The notes under the pieces are model-generated. The model saw nothing but the letters and a program-made list of their open reading frames with translations. It was not told where the DNA came from and did not search any database. Shown here one piece after another: positions 7,005 through 11,322 of a stretch of 11,322 nt of DNA (position 1 is its first letter; the number at the start of each line of letters is the position of its first letter). Origin of the DNA: Bacteroidaceae bacterium (GTDB taxonomy: Bacteria > Bacteroidota > Bacteroidia > Bacteroidales > Bacteroidaceae); the NCBI GenBank assembly GCA_017472905.1, contig JAFUNW010000181.1, positions 1 through 11,322 of the forward strand, in the 5' to 3' direction. The position numbers and the translations under genes were made by a program.

Positions 7005-7913
7005 TCAATCGGAGACTGTCTGTTTGCGGAAAACGTAGATCAGTGAACTGGATCGCTCTTTGTTTCCTAACGCATTCAGATAGGCCAGGCTTCCGGCCCA
7101 TCCCCCTCGAATGAAAGAATGTTTTTTGCCTTGATACTTCTCGCTTAACATGGATACGTAGAATGCATCCAGCGGCATCCGGTAAGAGTTGCAAAGGCGG
7201 AATCGATGCTTTTCTCCCAAGGCGCGTATGGTTGCGGGGGTGAAGTGCCATAGGTGGCGCGGAACATCGTAGGCCGCCCAGGTCGATTCGTATCGGGCTG
7301 CATCGTATGACTGATGATTGGGTACGGCTACAATCAACACGCCGTTTTCGTTTAGCAGTCGGTACAACTCCTTCCATAGTTTGTTCAAGTCGTTCAAGTG
7401 TTCCATGACGTGCCAAAGGGTGATGACGTGGAATGCTTGGCTGTCCAAGCTGTTCAGCGTTCCGTCCGGTCGCACTTTCAATCCAAATTCCCGATCAGCA
7501 AACTCCCGGGCATCGGCGCTTTTCTCTATGGCTTCGACCTTCCATCCTCTTTGCTGCATGGTGGCGGGGAAATAGCCGGTTCCCGTTCCGATGTCCAATA
7601 GACATCCCTTGCGAAGACCCGATTCGCGTTCTATCAGATGTGCTTTCCTATTCAGTTGAAAGCGGCGCGCAACATGATAAACCCGATTCATTACTCCTTT
7701 GCGCGTGTTGCTGTGAGAAATGTAATCGGGTGTATCGTAATACCGGCCAATTTCGCTTTCCGATGGAGCATCTTGGGTGAATAGAAAGCCACATGCATCA
7801 CAATGCCAAAGTTCGAAACGCTCGCCACTGGCATAGTGGTCCGTACAAGTCAGATGAGGAGTGAACTCCTTTCCGCCGCATAATGGGCATTCCTTGATTG
7901 TTATCTTGCTCAT
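7005..7913 (-). CDS. Class I SAM-dependent methyltransferase with N-terminal zinc ribbon
   Basis: A 302-residue protein. The N-terminus carries two CxxC pairs (Cys9/Cys12 and Cys38/Cys41, the second in CDACGFLF), most likely a zinc ribbon. The Rossmann methyltransferase domain follows: motif I LLDIGTGTGYF (105-115), an acidic residue at the end of strand 2 (VEAIEKS), the post-II segment VITLWHVMEHL (163-173) and LNENGVLIVAVPN (187-199). This fits the Methyltransf_23 type. The substrate cannot be read from sequence; relatives act on small molecules, quinones, lipids or glycans. It heads the ftsX-DUF3098-uppP series, a common neighbour pairing in Bacteroidota. No strong promoter is visible in the 94 bases upstream. 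Confidence 0.88.
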   Translation of the reverse strand: MSKITIKECPLCGGKEFTPHLTCTDHYASGERFELWHCDACGFLFTQDAPSESEIGRYYDTPDYISHSNTRKGVMNRVYHVARRFQLNRKAHLIERESGLRKGCLLDIGTGTGYFPATMQQRGWKVEAIEKSADAREFADREFGLKVRPDGTLNSLDSQAFHVITLWHVMEHLNDLNKLWKELYRLLNENGVLIVAVPNHQSYDAARYESTWAAYDVPRHLWHFTPATIRALGEKHRFRLCNSYRMPLDAFYVSMLSEKYQGKKHSFIRGGWAGSLAYLNALGNKERSSSLIYVFRKQTVSD

Positions 7914-7974
7914 CGGAAATTATTGGATACTTTACACCTAAATTTCCTGCAAAATAACAAATTATTCTACAATC

Positions 7975-8009
7975 AGCAGGTTTCTGTTAGGGATATTTAA
8001 CAGCCTGCT
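7975..8009 (-). terminator. Bulged hairpin overlapping the hydrolase stop codon, possible weak terminator
   Basis: AGCAGG (7975-7980) pairs with CCTGCT (8004-8009), and CTGTTA (7984-7989) pairs with TAACAG (7998-8003), leaving a 3-nt bulge and an 8-nt loop. It covers the stop codon of the minus-strand hydrolase and precedes the methyltransferase. The following minus-strand sequence is AT-rich but has no T run, so it may be a weak terminator or an mRNA 3'-end stabiliser. Confidence 0.35.
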
Positions 8010-9084
8010 ATTGAATAGCAATTCGCTCTATCGGCTGTTGCTTGACTTTATCCAAAGGGTGCGACTGATAGGCGACTTTGCTGAAATCTACACTTCCTAA
8101 CTCGATGGATCGGATATGATTGTTATAGGCGGTTTTGTAGTAGATAGTGCGGTGTGTCAAGTCTATTGATATGGTCCATTGTGTGGCGCTGGGTATGTCC
8201 GGTGCTTCTCCCCGGGCATGTTCCACCCCGATGGGTACGTCAAAATTATTAAGTAGGTGGAACGATTGTATCACGGTGTCAAAAGCTGTGTGCTGTTTGG
8301 GAGCTGTGGCTCTGAAGAAAGCGGCGCGTATGAAGCGTGAGGGAGGAGTGAAGTCGCCGGGCAGTCCTAACATTCCGGAACTTCCGCCGAAATAGTGTAG
8401 TTCTACATTCCCTAATTTCTGCTCCGGAGCATTTCCGGGGAAGAGGTTTATGTAGTTGTTGAGATTGGCAATGTGCCACATGAAGCCGGGGGAGTTGGTC
8501 AATACCCCCACTTCGTTCTCATAGAAACAGGGGATTCCGTCAACGATTTCCAACACGACTTGTCTCCCGTTGGGCTCACCGATTCTCCAATGTACGGTTG
8601 AAGCAATTTCCGGGTCTAAAGAAACAATTCGGACTTGCTTAATGGCTGCTTTGACTTCATCGATGCTGGAGAATTGGGTCAATATCCAAGGTACAACTTG
8701 CAGGTCGGCTAATGTTTCGGCGTTTTTCGATTCATCGTATTCTACATATTCGCCGTAGCGTGGGAAATAGAAGAGTCCGGCAGAGAGACCGACTTCATTG
8801 ATGCCGTCCACAATGAACTCCTTTTGTTCAACGGATAGCCCGATGGCTCCATATTTGGCTTTGAATTCCAGCCCGTTCTGCCCGTGTGGAGTGTATGAAA
8901 TGAATTCCTTTTCTCGTGGAATGATTACGTACTCGCTGTTTAATGCGCTGCCGGCCCATTCGATGGTGCGGGCTTGGATGTAACTCCCATCTTTGGCTGT
9001 CAATGAAATGCCCGTACAAGCTACGGTTGGCAAAGTTCCGCTTCCGATGGCGGAGAGGCTTACCAATAAATTACTTAATTTCAT
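8008..9084 (-). CDS. Exported choloylglycine hydrolase-family enzyme (bile salt hydrolase / penicillin V acylase-like)
   Basis: An N-terminal-nucleophile amidase of the linear amide C-N hydrolase family, which cleaves the amide bond of conjugated bile salts, penicillin V or N-acyl amides. From the ATG at 9084 it has 358 residues. Residues 1-22 form a signal peptide ending in TVA, and Cys23 would become the catalytic N-terminal Cys. Next come ARTIEW (38-43, Arg39, with Glu where many relatives have Asp), LTNSPGFMWHIANLNNY (195-211, Asn197) and GDFTPPSRFIRAAFF (243-257, Arg250). The export signal fits periplasmic Bacteroides bile salt hydrolases. The ATG at 9126 is in frame but would put 14 charged residues before the signal peptide; the ATG at 9084 has AAAAAGGATT just upstream. 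Specificity for bile salts or acylated amines cannot be told apart here. Confidence 0.9.
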   Translation of the reverse strand: MKLSNLLVSLSAIGSGTLPTVACTGISLTAKDGSYIQARTIEWAGSALNSEYVIIPREKEFISYTPHGQNGLEFKAKYGAIGLSVEQKEFIVDGINEVGLSAGLFYFPRYGEYVEYDESKNAETLADLQVVPWILTQFSSIDEVKAAIKQVRIVSLDPEIASTVHWRIGEPNGRQVVLEIVDGIPCFYENEVGVLTNSPGFMWHIANLNNYINLFPGNAPEQKLGNVELHYFGGSSGMLGLPGDFTPPSRFIRAAFFRATAPKQHTAFDTVIQSFHLLNNFDVPIGVEHARGEAPDIPSATQWTISIDLTHRTIYYKTAYNNHIRSIELGSVDFSKVAYQSHPLDKVKQQPIERIAIQ

Positions 9085-9123
9085 AATCCTTTTTCTTTTG
9101 TTATATATATAATAAGGTGTAGG

Positions 9124-9155
9124 CAAACAATGCCTGCATGTTGAATATATAACAA
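9124..9155 (-). promoter_or_regulatory. Weak promoter candidate for the hydrolase gene
   Basis: On the minus strand, TTG (9153-9155) is followed after 21 nt by ATTGTTTG (9124-9131). The second element keeps the TTTG half of the Bacteroides -7 motif but lacks the leading TA. A start near 9115 would leave a leader of about 30 nt and exclude the ATG at 9126. Bases 9119-9133 also form a short hairpin (GTAGGC/GCCTGC type). Confidence 0.25.
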
Positions 9156-9173
9156 TCGGGCTGTCTGGTTGTT

Positions 9174-9181
9174 TATTTTTG
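9174..9181 (+). promoter_or_regulatory. -7 promoter element for a possible plus-strand small RNA
   Basis: TATTTTTG matches the Bacteroides -7 consensus TAnnTTTG exactly. No TTTG or TTG sits at the usual 19-21 nt upstream, so it may be weak. A transcript would begin near 9188 and run through the palindromic element to the terminator at 9381-9414. Confidence 0.35.
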
Positions 9182-9208
9182 CTTGCAGTTTCGTATCCTC
9201 GAATTGCA

Positions 9209-9341
9209 TGTTGAAAAGTGCGGCTTGCTCACGAAAATCTGCTGCACGGCGGAGCAATTTTTGCCGTGCAGCAGACGAACTTTTGCTGCCCAGCAAACCG
9301 AACTCTGCTGCACGGCAGATTTTAGAGTGCAACTTTCAACA
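9209..9341. repeat. Nested palindromic element with three interchangeable 13-bp arms
   Basis: TCTGCTGCACGGC occurs at 9238-9250 and 9304-9316. Its exact reverse complement lies between them at 9263-9275. The middle arm can pair with the left arm (12-nt loop) or with the right arm. The right-arm pairing encloses symmetric CGAAC-containing flanks and an inner TTTGCT/AGCAAA hairpin (9282-9297). Outer arms AAAATCTGC/GCAGATTTT (9234-9242, 9315-9323) and an imperfect pair 9209-9221/9329-9341 frame the whole. No target-site duplication is clear. It could be a REP/MITE-like dispersed element or the body of a small RNA. Confidence 0.8.
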
Positions 9342-9380
9342 AATTTGTTTCTCCTTTGAGGGCTTAAAGTGTGGCTCTCA

Positions 9381-9414
9381 ATCAGAAAAAAAGAGAAATT
9401 TTCTGATTTTTTTT
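9381..9414 (+). terminator. Strong intrinsic terminator in the intergenic region
   Basis: ATCAGAAAA (9381-9389) pairs perfectly with TTTTCTGAT (9399-9407) around a 9-nt purine loop and runs straight into an 8-T tract (9407-9414). The T tract gives it plus-strand direction. No plus-strand protein gene ends before it, which suggests a non-coding transcript upstream. Confidence 0.75.
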
Positions 9415-9423
9415 CTTCGATTA

Positions 9424-9455
9424 TTTGGTAAAGACAAATCCTTTCTCTATTTTTG
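9424..9455 (+). promoter_or_regulatory. Bacteroides sigma-type promoter (TTTG, 20 nt, TATTTTTG)
   Basis: TTTG at 9424-9427 and TATTTTTG at 9448-9455 are separated by exactly 20 nt, matching the Bacteroides -33/-7 consensus TTTG-N19-21-TAnnTTTG. The expected start is near 9462. It lies 10 bases past a terminator and about 505 bases upstream of the sigma-like gene, with no other convincing promoter in between. Confidence 0.75.
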
Positions 9456-9461
9456 CAAAGT

Positions 9462-9640
9462 CAAACTAGCGTTCTTGCAACAATTATTTGTGAAGTATTA
9501 ATTTTATCTGAGTGGGCATAGTTGCCCAACTATTATCTGTTAGGCCCATTCTCTAGGAGAGTCGGGCGTTTTTCCCGTCTTCACATACTGAGTGATCGGT
9601 ATGGCGAACGGATAAGAATAAAATCAAGTAATTTGTTGTC
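9462..9640 (+). ncRNA. Structured RNA: stand-alone RNA or 5' part of a long leader
   Basis: Directly after the promoter the sequence folds into a closed multi-branched domain. A long closing stem, 9477-9490 with 9625-9639 (14 pairs, one bulge), is stacked on ATTTTAT/ATAAAAT (9501-9507, 9618-9624). Inside are four hairpins. The first is 9510-9517/9544-9551, which encloses a perfect ATAGTT-GCCC-AACTAT (9518-9533). The others are CTCT/AGAG (9551-9561), CGGG/CCCG (9563-9577), and an 8-bp stem CATACTGA/TCGGTATG (9584-9603) capped by GTGA, a GNRA tetraloop. I see no hallmark of RNase P, tmRNA, SRP RNA, or a riboswitch I know, and the multi-branch form does not look like 6S RNA. Ends are estimates. 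Confidence 0.5.
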
Positions 9641-9967
9641 GCTTACTAAGGAGAAGAGTTCTCGGGAGGGAATTCCTATTCGTAGCCGGGGCTAAAGCCT
9701 TTTCTTGCCGGTTGTTGGTGCCGTCTTCTGTGTTGAAGAAAATGGCCGGGCAATTTTGAAGAAAAAACCTAAATCGGAATGAAAAACACGGTTCTTAGGT
9801 GTTTGGTTTTGCTGACTTCGGAAAGTCAAGTAGAGTTGGATGGGGCTACCTGTCCCTTGTTGCGAATTGTTGCGACAAAGATGCGCTTTGGGTATTGACG
9901 ATGGGTAAAAAGAAAGTGAAAAACAATAAACGAAACTAGTAACACTATAAAAGAAAGGAATAATACT
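9641..9967 (+). other. Remaining structured leader before the sigma-like gene
   Basis: No credible protein gene is present. Short hairpins continue: GGC-TAAA-GCC followed by TTTTCTT (9690-9706, a weak terminator-like site); TCTTC/GAAGA (9724-9739); ACCTAA/TTAGGT (9767-9772, 9795-9800); a perfect TGACTT-CGGA-AAGTCA (9813-9828); and TTGTTGC/GCGACAA (9857-9878, one wobble). A 12-codon ATG frame lies at 9901-9939. A good ribosome binding site (AAAGGA, 9954-9959) precedes the ATG at 9968. If the promoter at 9424 drives the gene, this is the 3' part of its 5' leader. Confidence 0.5.
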
Positions 9968-11176
9968 ATGAATGTCGCTGTAAGCATGCAAGGCTATGGC
10001 TGTAGATGCGTAGCATGCAAAGAAAGGGGAGGAACTCAATTGGAGAGATTGGTACATCTGCAAAAGGATGTAGAGTATGGCAGGATGAGAAAGTGGAATA
10101 ATCGTGTAAAGAAATGGTTGCTTCCTGAGACGAAGGCTTTAGCGGGTTGGATAGCTGAAGAGCTGACTAAGAAAGGGATAAATATAGGGGATGTGGCCAA
10201 CGAAACGTTGGAATACTACGTGAAGGATTTGTTGCCCTCTTGTCTGATTCGTTGGGAAGGGATGGAGATTGTTCGACTGCTGAAGTCCGGGAACAGTGCT
10301 TTTGCCTCACTTTTCTTTTATGAAATGTTGTCTGAGATGTTGGGCGGATTGAGCTTCAAGGTTCAGAAGATATTCCATGTCGAGTATGATGCGAATTCGT
10401 TGGCGACAATGGCTTATGAATTTTTGTGGGATGAAGGGCGTTGGTCTCCTTTTGACAGCTTTAAGTATGAAAGTTCCATCTTTACCTGGTTGGCGACTGT
10501 TTTGACGAACAAGATATTCGAGGAAATGGAAGCGTTGGGTTATTCACGTCCGCATGAAGTTTCTGTGAACAATGTTCGCTTGAAACTGTTGTCTCAGCCG
10601 GAGATACTTCGTCAGGCGGTGGTTGATTTGGTGGAAGTAGATCAGTTTCATCGATTGTTGGAGCTTTATTATGTAGAAAAGAAAAGTGATGAAGTTATCA
10701 TGGAGGTGATGAAACTGGACGAGAAACTTTATCAATCAATGAAAAAGAATTCGGAAAGAATGTTGAAAGTAGTGTTGCTTACGACCGAGGAGGGGCACGA
10801 GTATGCTCCGTTGGTTTTGCGCAGCAAATATACCGAAAAACAGAAAGATAATACTCCGGATTTGCTCTTCAATTTGTCTGATTTGATTGGCGAGGGAAGC
10901 GAATCCAGTATGTTGGAGGATGTTTTGGGGAGTGCGGAGGAGATGAGAAACTCAGTCAATCTGCTGGAAGACTTCTTGATCGGGTTCAGCGAAAAAATGG
11001 GCTGGAAACCCAAAGATCGCTATGTGTGGCAGCAACGTTTCATCTACAATGTTTCTCCGGCAGAGCTGGCCCAGGAGTTGGGAGTTGCCCGTCATTGGAT
11101 TGATCTGCACTATTCGCGCATGAACAAGGTGATTCGGGAGGCTTTTGTCTCGTGGTGGAAGAAATATGCAGCATAA
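9968..11176 (+). CDS. Divergent sigma-70-like protein with two region-4-like helix-turn-helix parts
   Basis: A 402-residue protein I cannot name. Residues 107-190 resemble sigma region 2: an opening SGNSAFASLFF, then DANSLATMAYEFLWDEGRW, then SSIFTWLATVLTNKIFEEM, like the 'F.TWL..IA.N' helix of ECF factors. Residues 218-270 and 336-392 both resemble region 4. The second is the clearer, with ELAQELGVARHWIDLHYSRM (366-385) as a helix-turn-helix. A usual ECF factor has one region 4 and about 180 residues. The N-terminal 100 residues are unlike known sigma parts and carry CRCVAC (12-17). The protein may act as a specialised sigma factor or a DNA-binding relative. The start is supported by AAAGGA 8 bases upstream. 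The gene follows a 500-nt structured leader and ends in a strong terminator. Confidence 0.75.
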   Translation: MNVAVSMQGYGCRCVACKERGGTQLERLVHLQKDVEYGRMRKWNNRVKKWLLPETKALAGWIAEELTKKGINIGDVANETLEYYVKDLLPSCLIRWEGMEIVRLLKSGNSAFASLFFYEMLSEMLGGLSFKVQKIFHVEYDANSLATMAYEFLWDEGRWSPFDSFKYESSIFTWLATVLTNKIFEEMEALGYSRPHEVSVNNVRLKLLSQPEILRQAVVDLVEVDQFHRLLELYYVEKKSDEVIMEVMKLDEKLYQSMKKNSERMLKVVLLTTEEGHEYAPLVLRSKYTEKQKDNTPDLLFNLSDLIGEGSESSMLEDVLGSAEEMRNSVNLLEDFLIGFSEKMGWKPKDRYVWQQRFIYNVSPAELAQELGVARHWIDLHYSRMNKVIREAFVSWWKKYAA

Positions 11177-11182
11177 AATGCA

Positions 11183-11242
11183 CCCGACAGACTGCGGAAG
11201 CTTTGAAGTCTTTGGCTGTTCCGTAGTCTGTCGGGATGTTTT
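11183..11242 (+). terminator. Intrinsic terminator of the sigma-like gene
   Basis: A 17-bp stem with one G-T wobble forms between 11183-11199 (starts CCCGACAGACT) and 11219-11235 (ends AGTCTGTCGGG), with a 19-nt loop, followed by ATGTTTTTG. It begins 7 bases after the stop codon. On the other strand the hairpin is followed by TGCATTTTA, so it may also partly stop the convergent gene. Confidence 0.9.
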
Positions 11243-11266
11243 TGATTAGGGTGTAGTGTCCGAATG

Positions 11267-11322
11267 TTAAACCTCTTCGCCTTTCAGCGTGGCAGAGGAG
11301 GCTTCGGTGATGCGGACGTTTA
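11267..11322 (-). CDS. miaB: C-terminal end of a TRAM-domain protein, probably MiaB (partial)
   Basis: The minus strand encodes a tail reading NVRITEASSATLKGEEV and then TAA. A closing strand of the form V.IT.ASSATL.G is typical of the TRAM RNA-binding domain at the end of MiaB, the radical-SAM enzyme that methylthiolates i6A37 in tRNA. RimO or MtaB are alternatives, since only 18 residues are visible. Confidence 0.5.
   Translation of the reverse strand, partial: NVRITEASSATLKGEEV

Larger units (their letters stand above)
9188..9414 (+). ncRNA. Candidate free-standing small RNA (about 225 nt) ending in an intrinsic terminator
   Basis: There is no credible protein gene here, yet the stretch has a -7 element just upstream, a highly folded body (nested palindromes 9209-9341) and a strong plus-strand terminator (9381-9414). 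A terminator on this strand needs a transcript to stop, and no plus-strand gene ends here: the upstream gene is on the other strand and reads away. A second promoter starts 10 bases after the terminator, so the unit looks self-contained. I recognise no known RNA family. The alternative is that the palindrome is a dispersed repeat and the terminator only blocks stray transcription. The start is estimated. Confidence 0.4.

Noticed and set aside
6934..7416. 160-codon minus-strand frame overlapping the methyltransferase
   Set aside because: It is a different frame of a gene with clear methyltransferase motifs and has no motif of its own.
9085..9126. Upstream ATG for the hydrolase (9126)
   Set aside because: It adds a charged stretch before a clear signal peptide, and the better ribosome binding site is before 9084.
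9169..9501. 110-codon plus-strand open frame in the intergenic region
   Set aside because: It runs through the palindromic repeat, the terminator and the promoter, and its protein is repeat-derived (repeated SAAR/CRAA words) with no domain.
9462..9640. Known housekeeping RNA (6S, RNase P, tmRNA, SRP) as identity of the structured RNA
   Set aside because: None of the conserved words of RNase P or tmRNA are present, and the branched fold lacks the long single hairpin with central bubble of 6S RNA. 6S cannot be fully excluded without a covariance search.
9692..10063. 123-codon minus-strand open frame overlapping the sigma-like start
   Set aside because: It overlaps the better-supported plus-strand gene and the structured leader, and its composition is low-quality with no recognisable motif.

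Overview
The window looks like a Bacteroides (Bacteroidota) chromosome. The evidence is the gene order ftsX, a DUF3098 gene, uppP, truB, queA and folK, a conserved cluster in that phylum. Promoters are of the Bacteroides type (TTTG, about 20 nt, then TAnnTTTG). There is also the end of an arabinofuranosidase-like gene and a secreted choloylglycine-hydrolase-family enzyme, both typical of a gut Bacteroides.

Layout. Bases 1-189 (+) are the tail of a carbohydrate-active enzyme, probably a GH51 alpha-L-arabinofuranosidase. It converges on the next block at a double-hairpin terminator (240-321). Bases 327-7913 (all -) are one long gene series. In transcription order it holds a zinc-ribbon SAM methyltransferase, ftsX, a DUF3098 membrane protein, uppP, truB, queA, ybeY, folK and a CbbX/SpoVK-type AAA+ ATPase. 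These genes combine cell-envelope work (FtsX, undecaprenyl-PP recycling), tRNA and rRNA modification or maturation (TruB, QueA, YbeY) and folate synthesis (FolK). Gaps are mostly a few bases. The exceptions are a 174-base spacer with a purine/pyrimidine tandem repeat (5991-6050), and an internal promoter-like site that may drive the AAA+ gene separately. Bases 8008-9084 (-) encode an exported Ntn hydrolase of the bile salt hydrolase/penicillin acylase family.

The 883-base stretch 9085-9967 has no convincing protein gene but is dense in signals on the + strand. It contains a -7 element, a nested palindromic element with three interchangeable 13-base arms, and a strong intrinsic terminator (9381-9414). 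Immediately after comes a near-ideal Bacteroides promoter (9424-9455), followed by a heavily folded RNA of about 180 nt that includes a GNRA-capped hairpin. More hairpins then lead to the next gene. I read this as one probable free-standing small RNA followed by a second structured RNA or a 500-nt structured leader.

The gene downstream (9968-11176, +) encodes a 402-residue protein resembling a highly divergent sigma-70-type factor, with a region-2-like part and apparently two region-4-like helix-turn-helix parts. It ends in a 17-bp terminator. The last 56 bases are the C-terminal end of a convergent TRAM-domain protein, probably MiaB. The most interesting part of the window is 9170-11180: tandem structured RNAs plus an unusual sigma-like gene.
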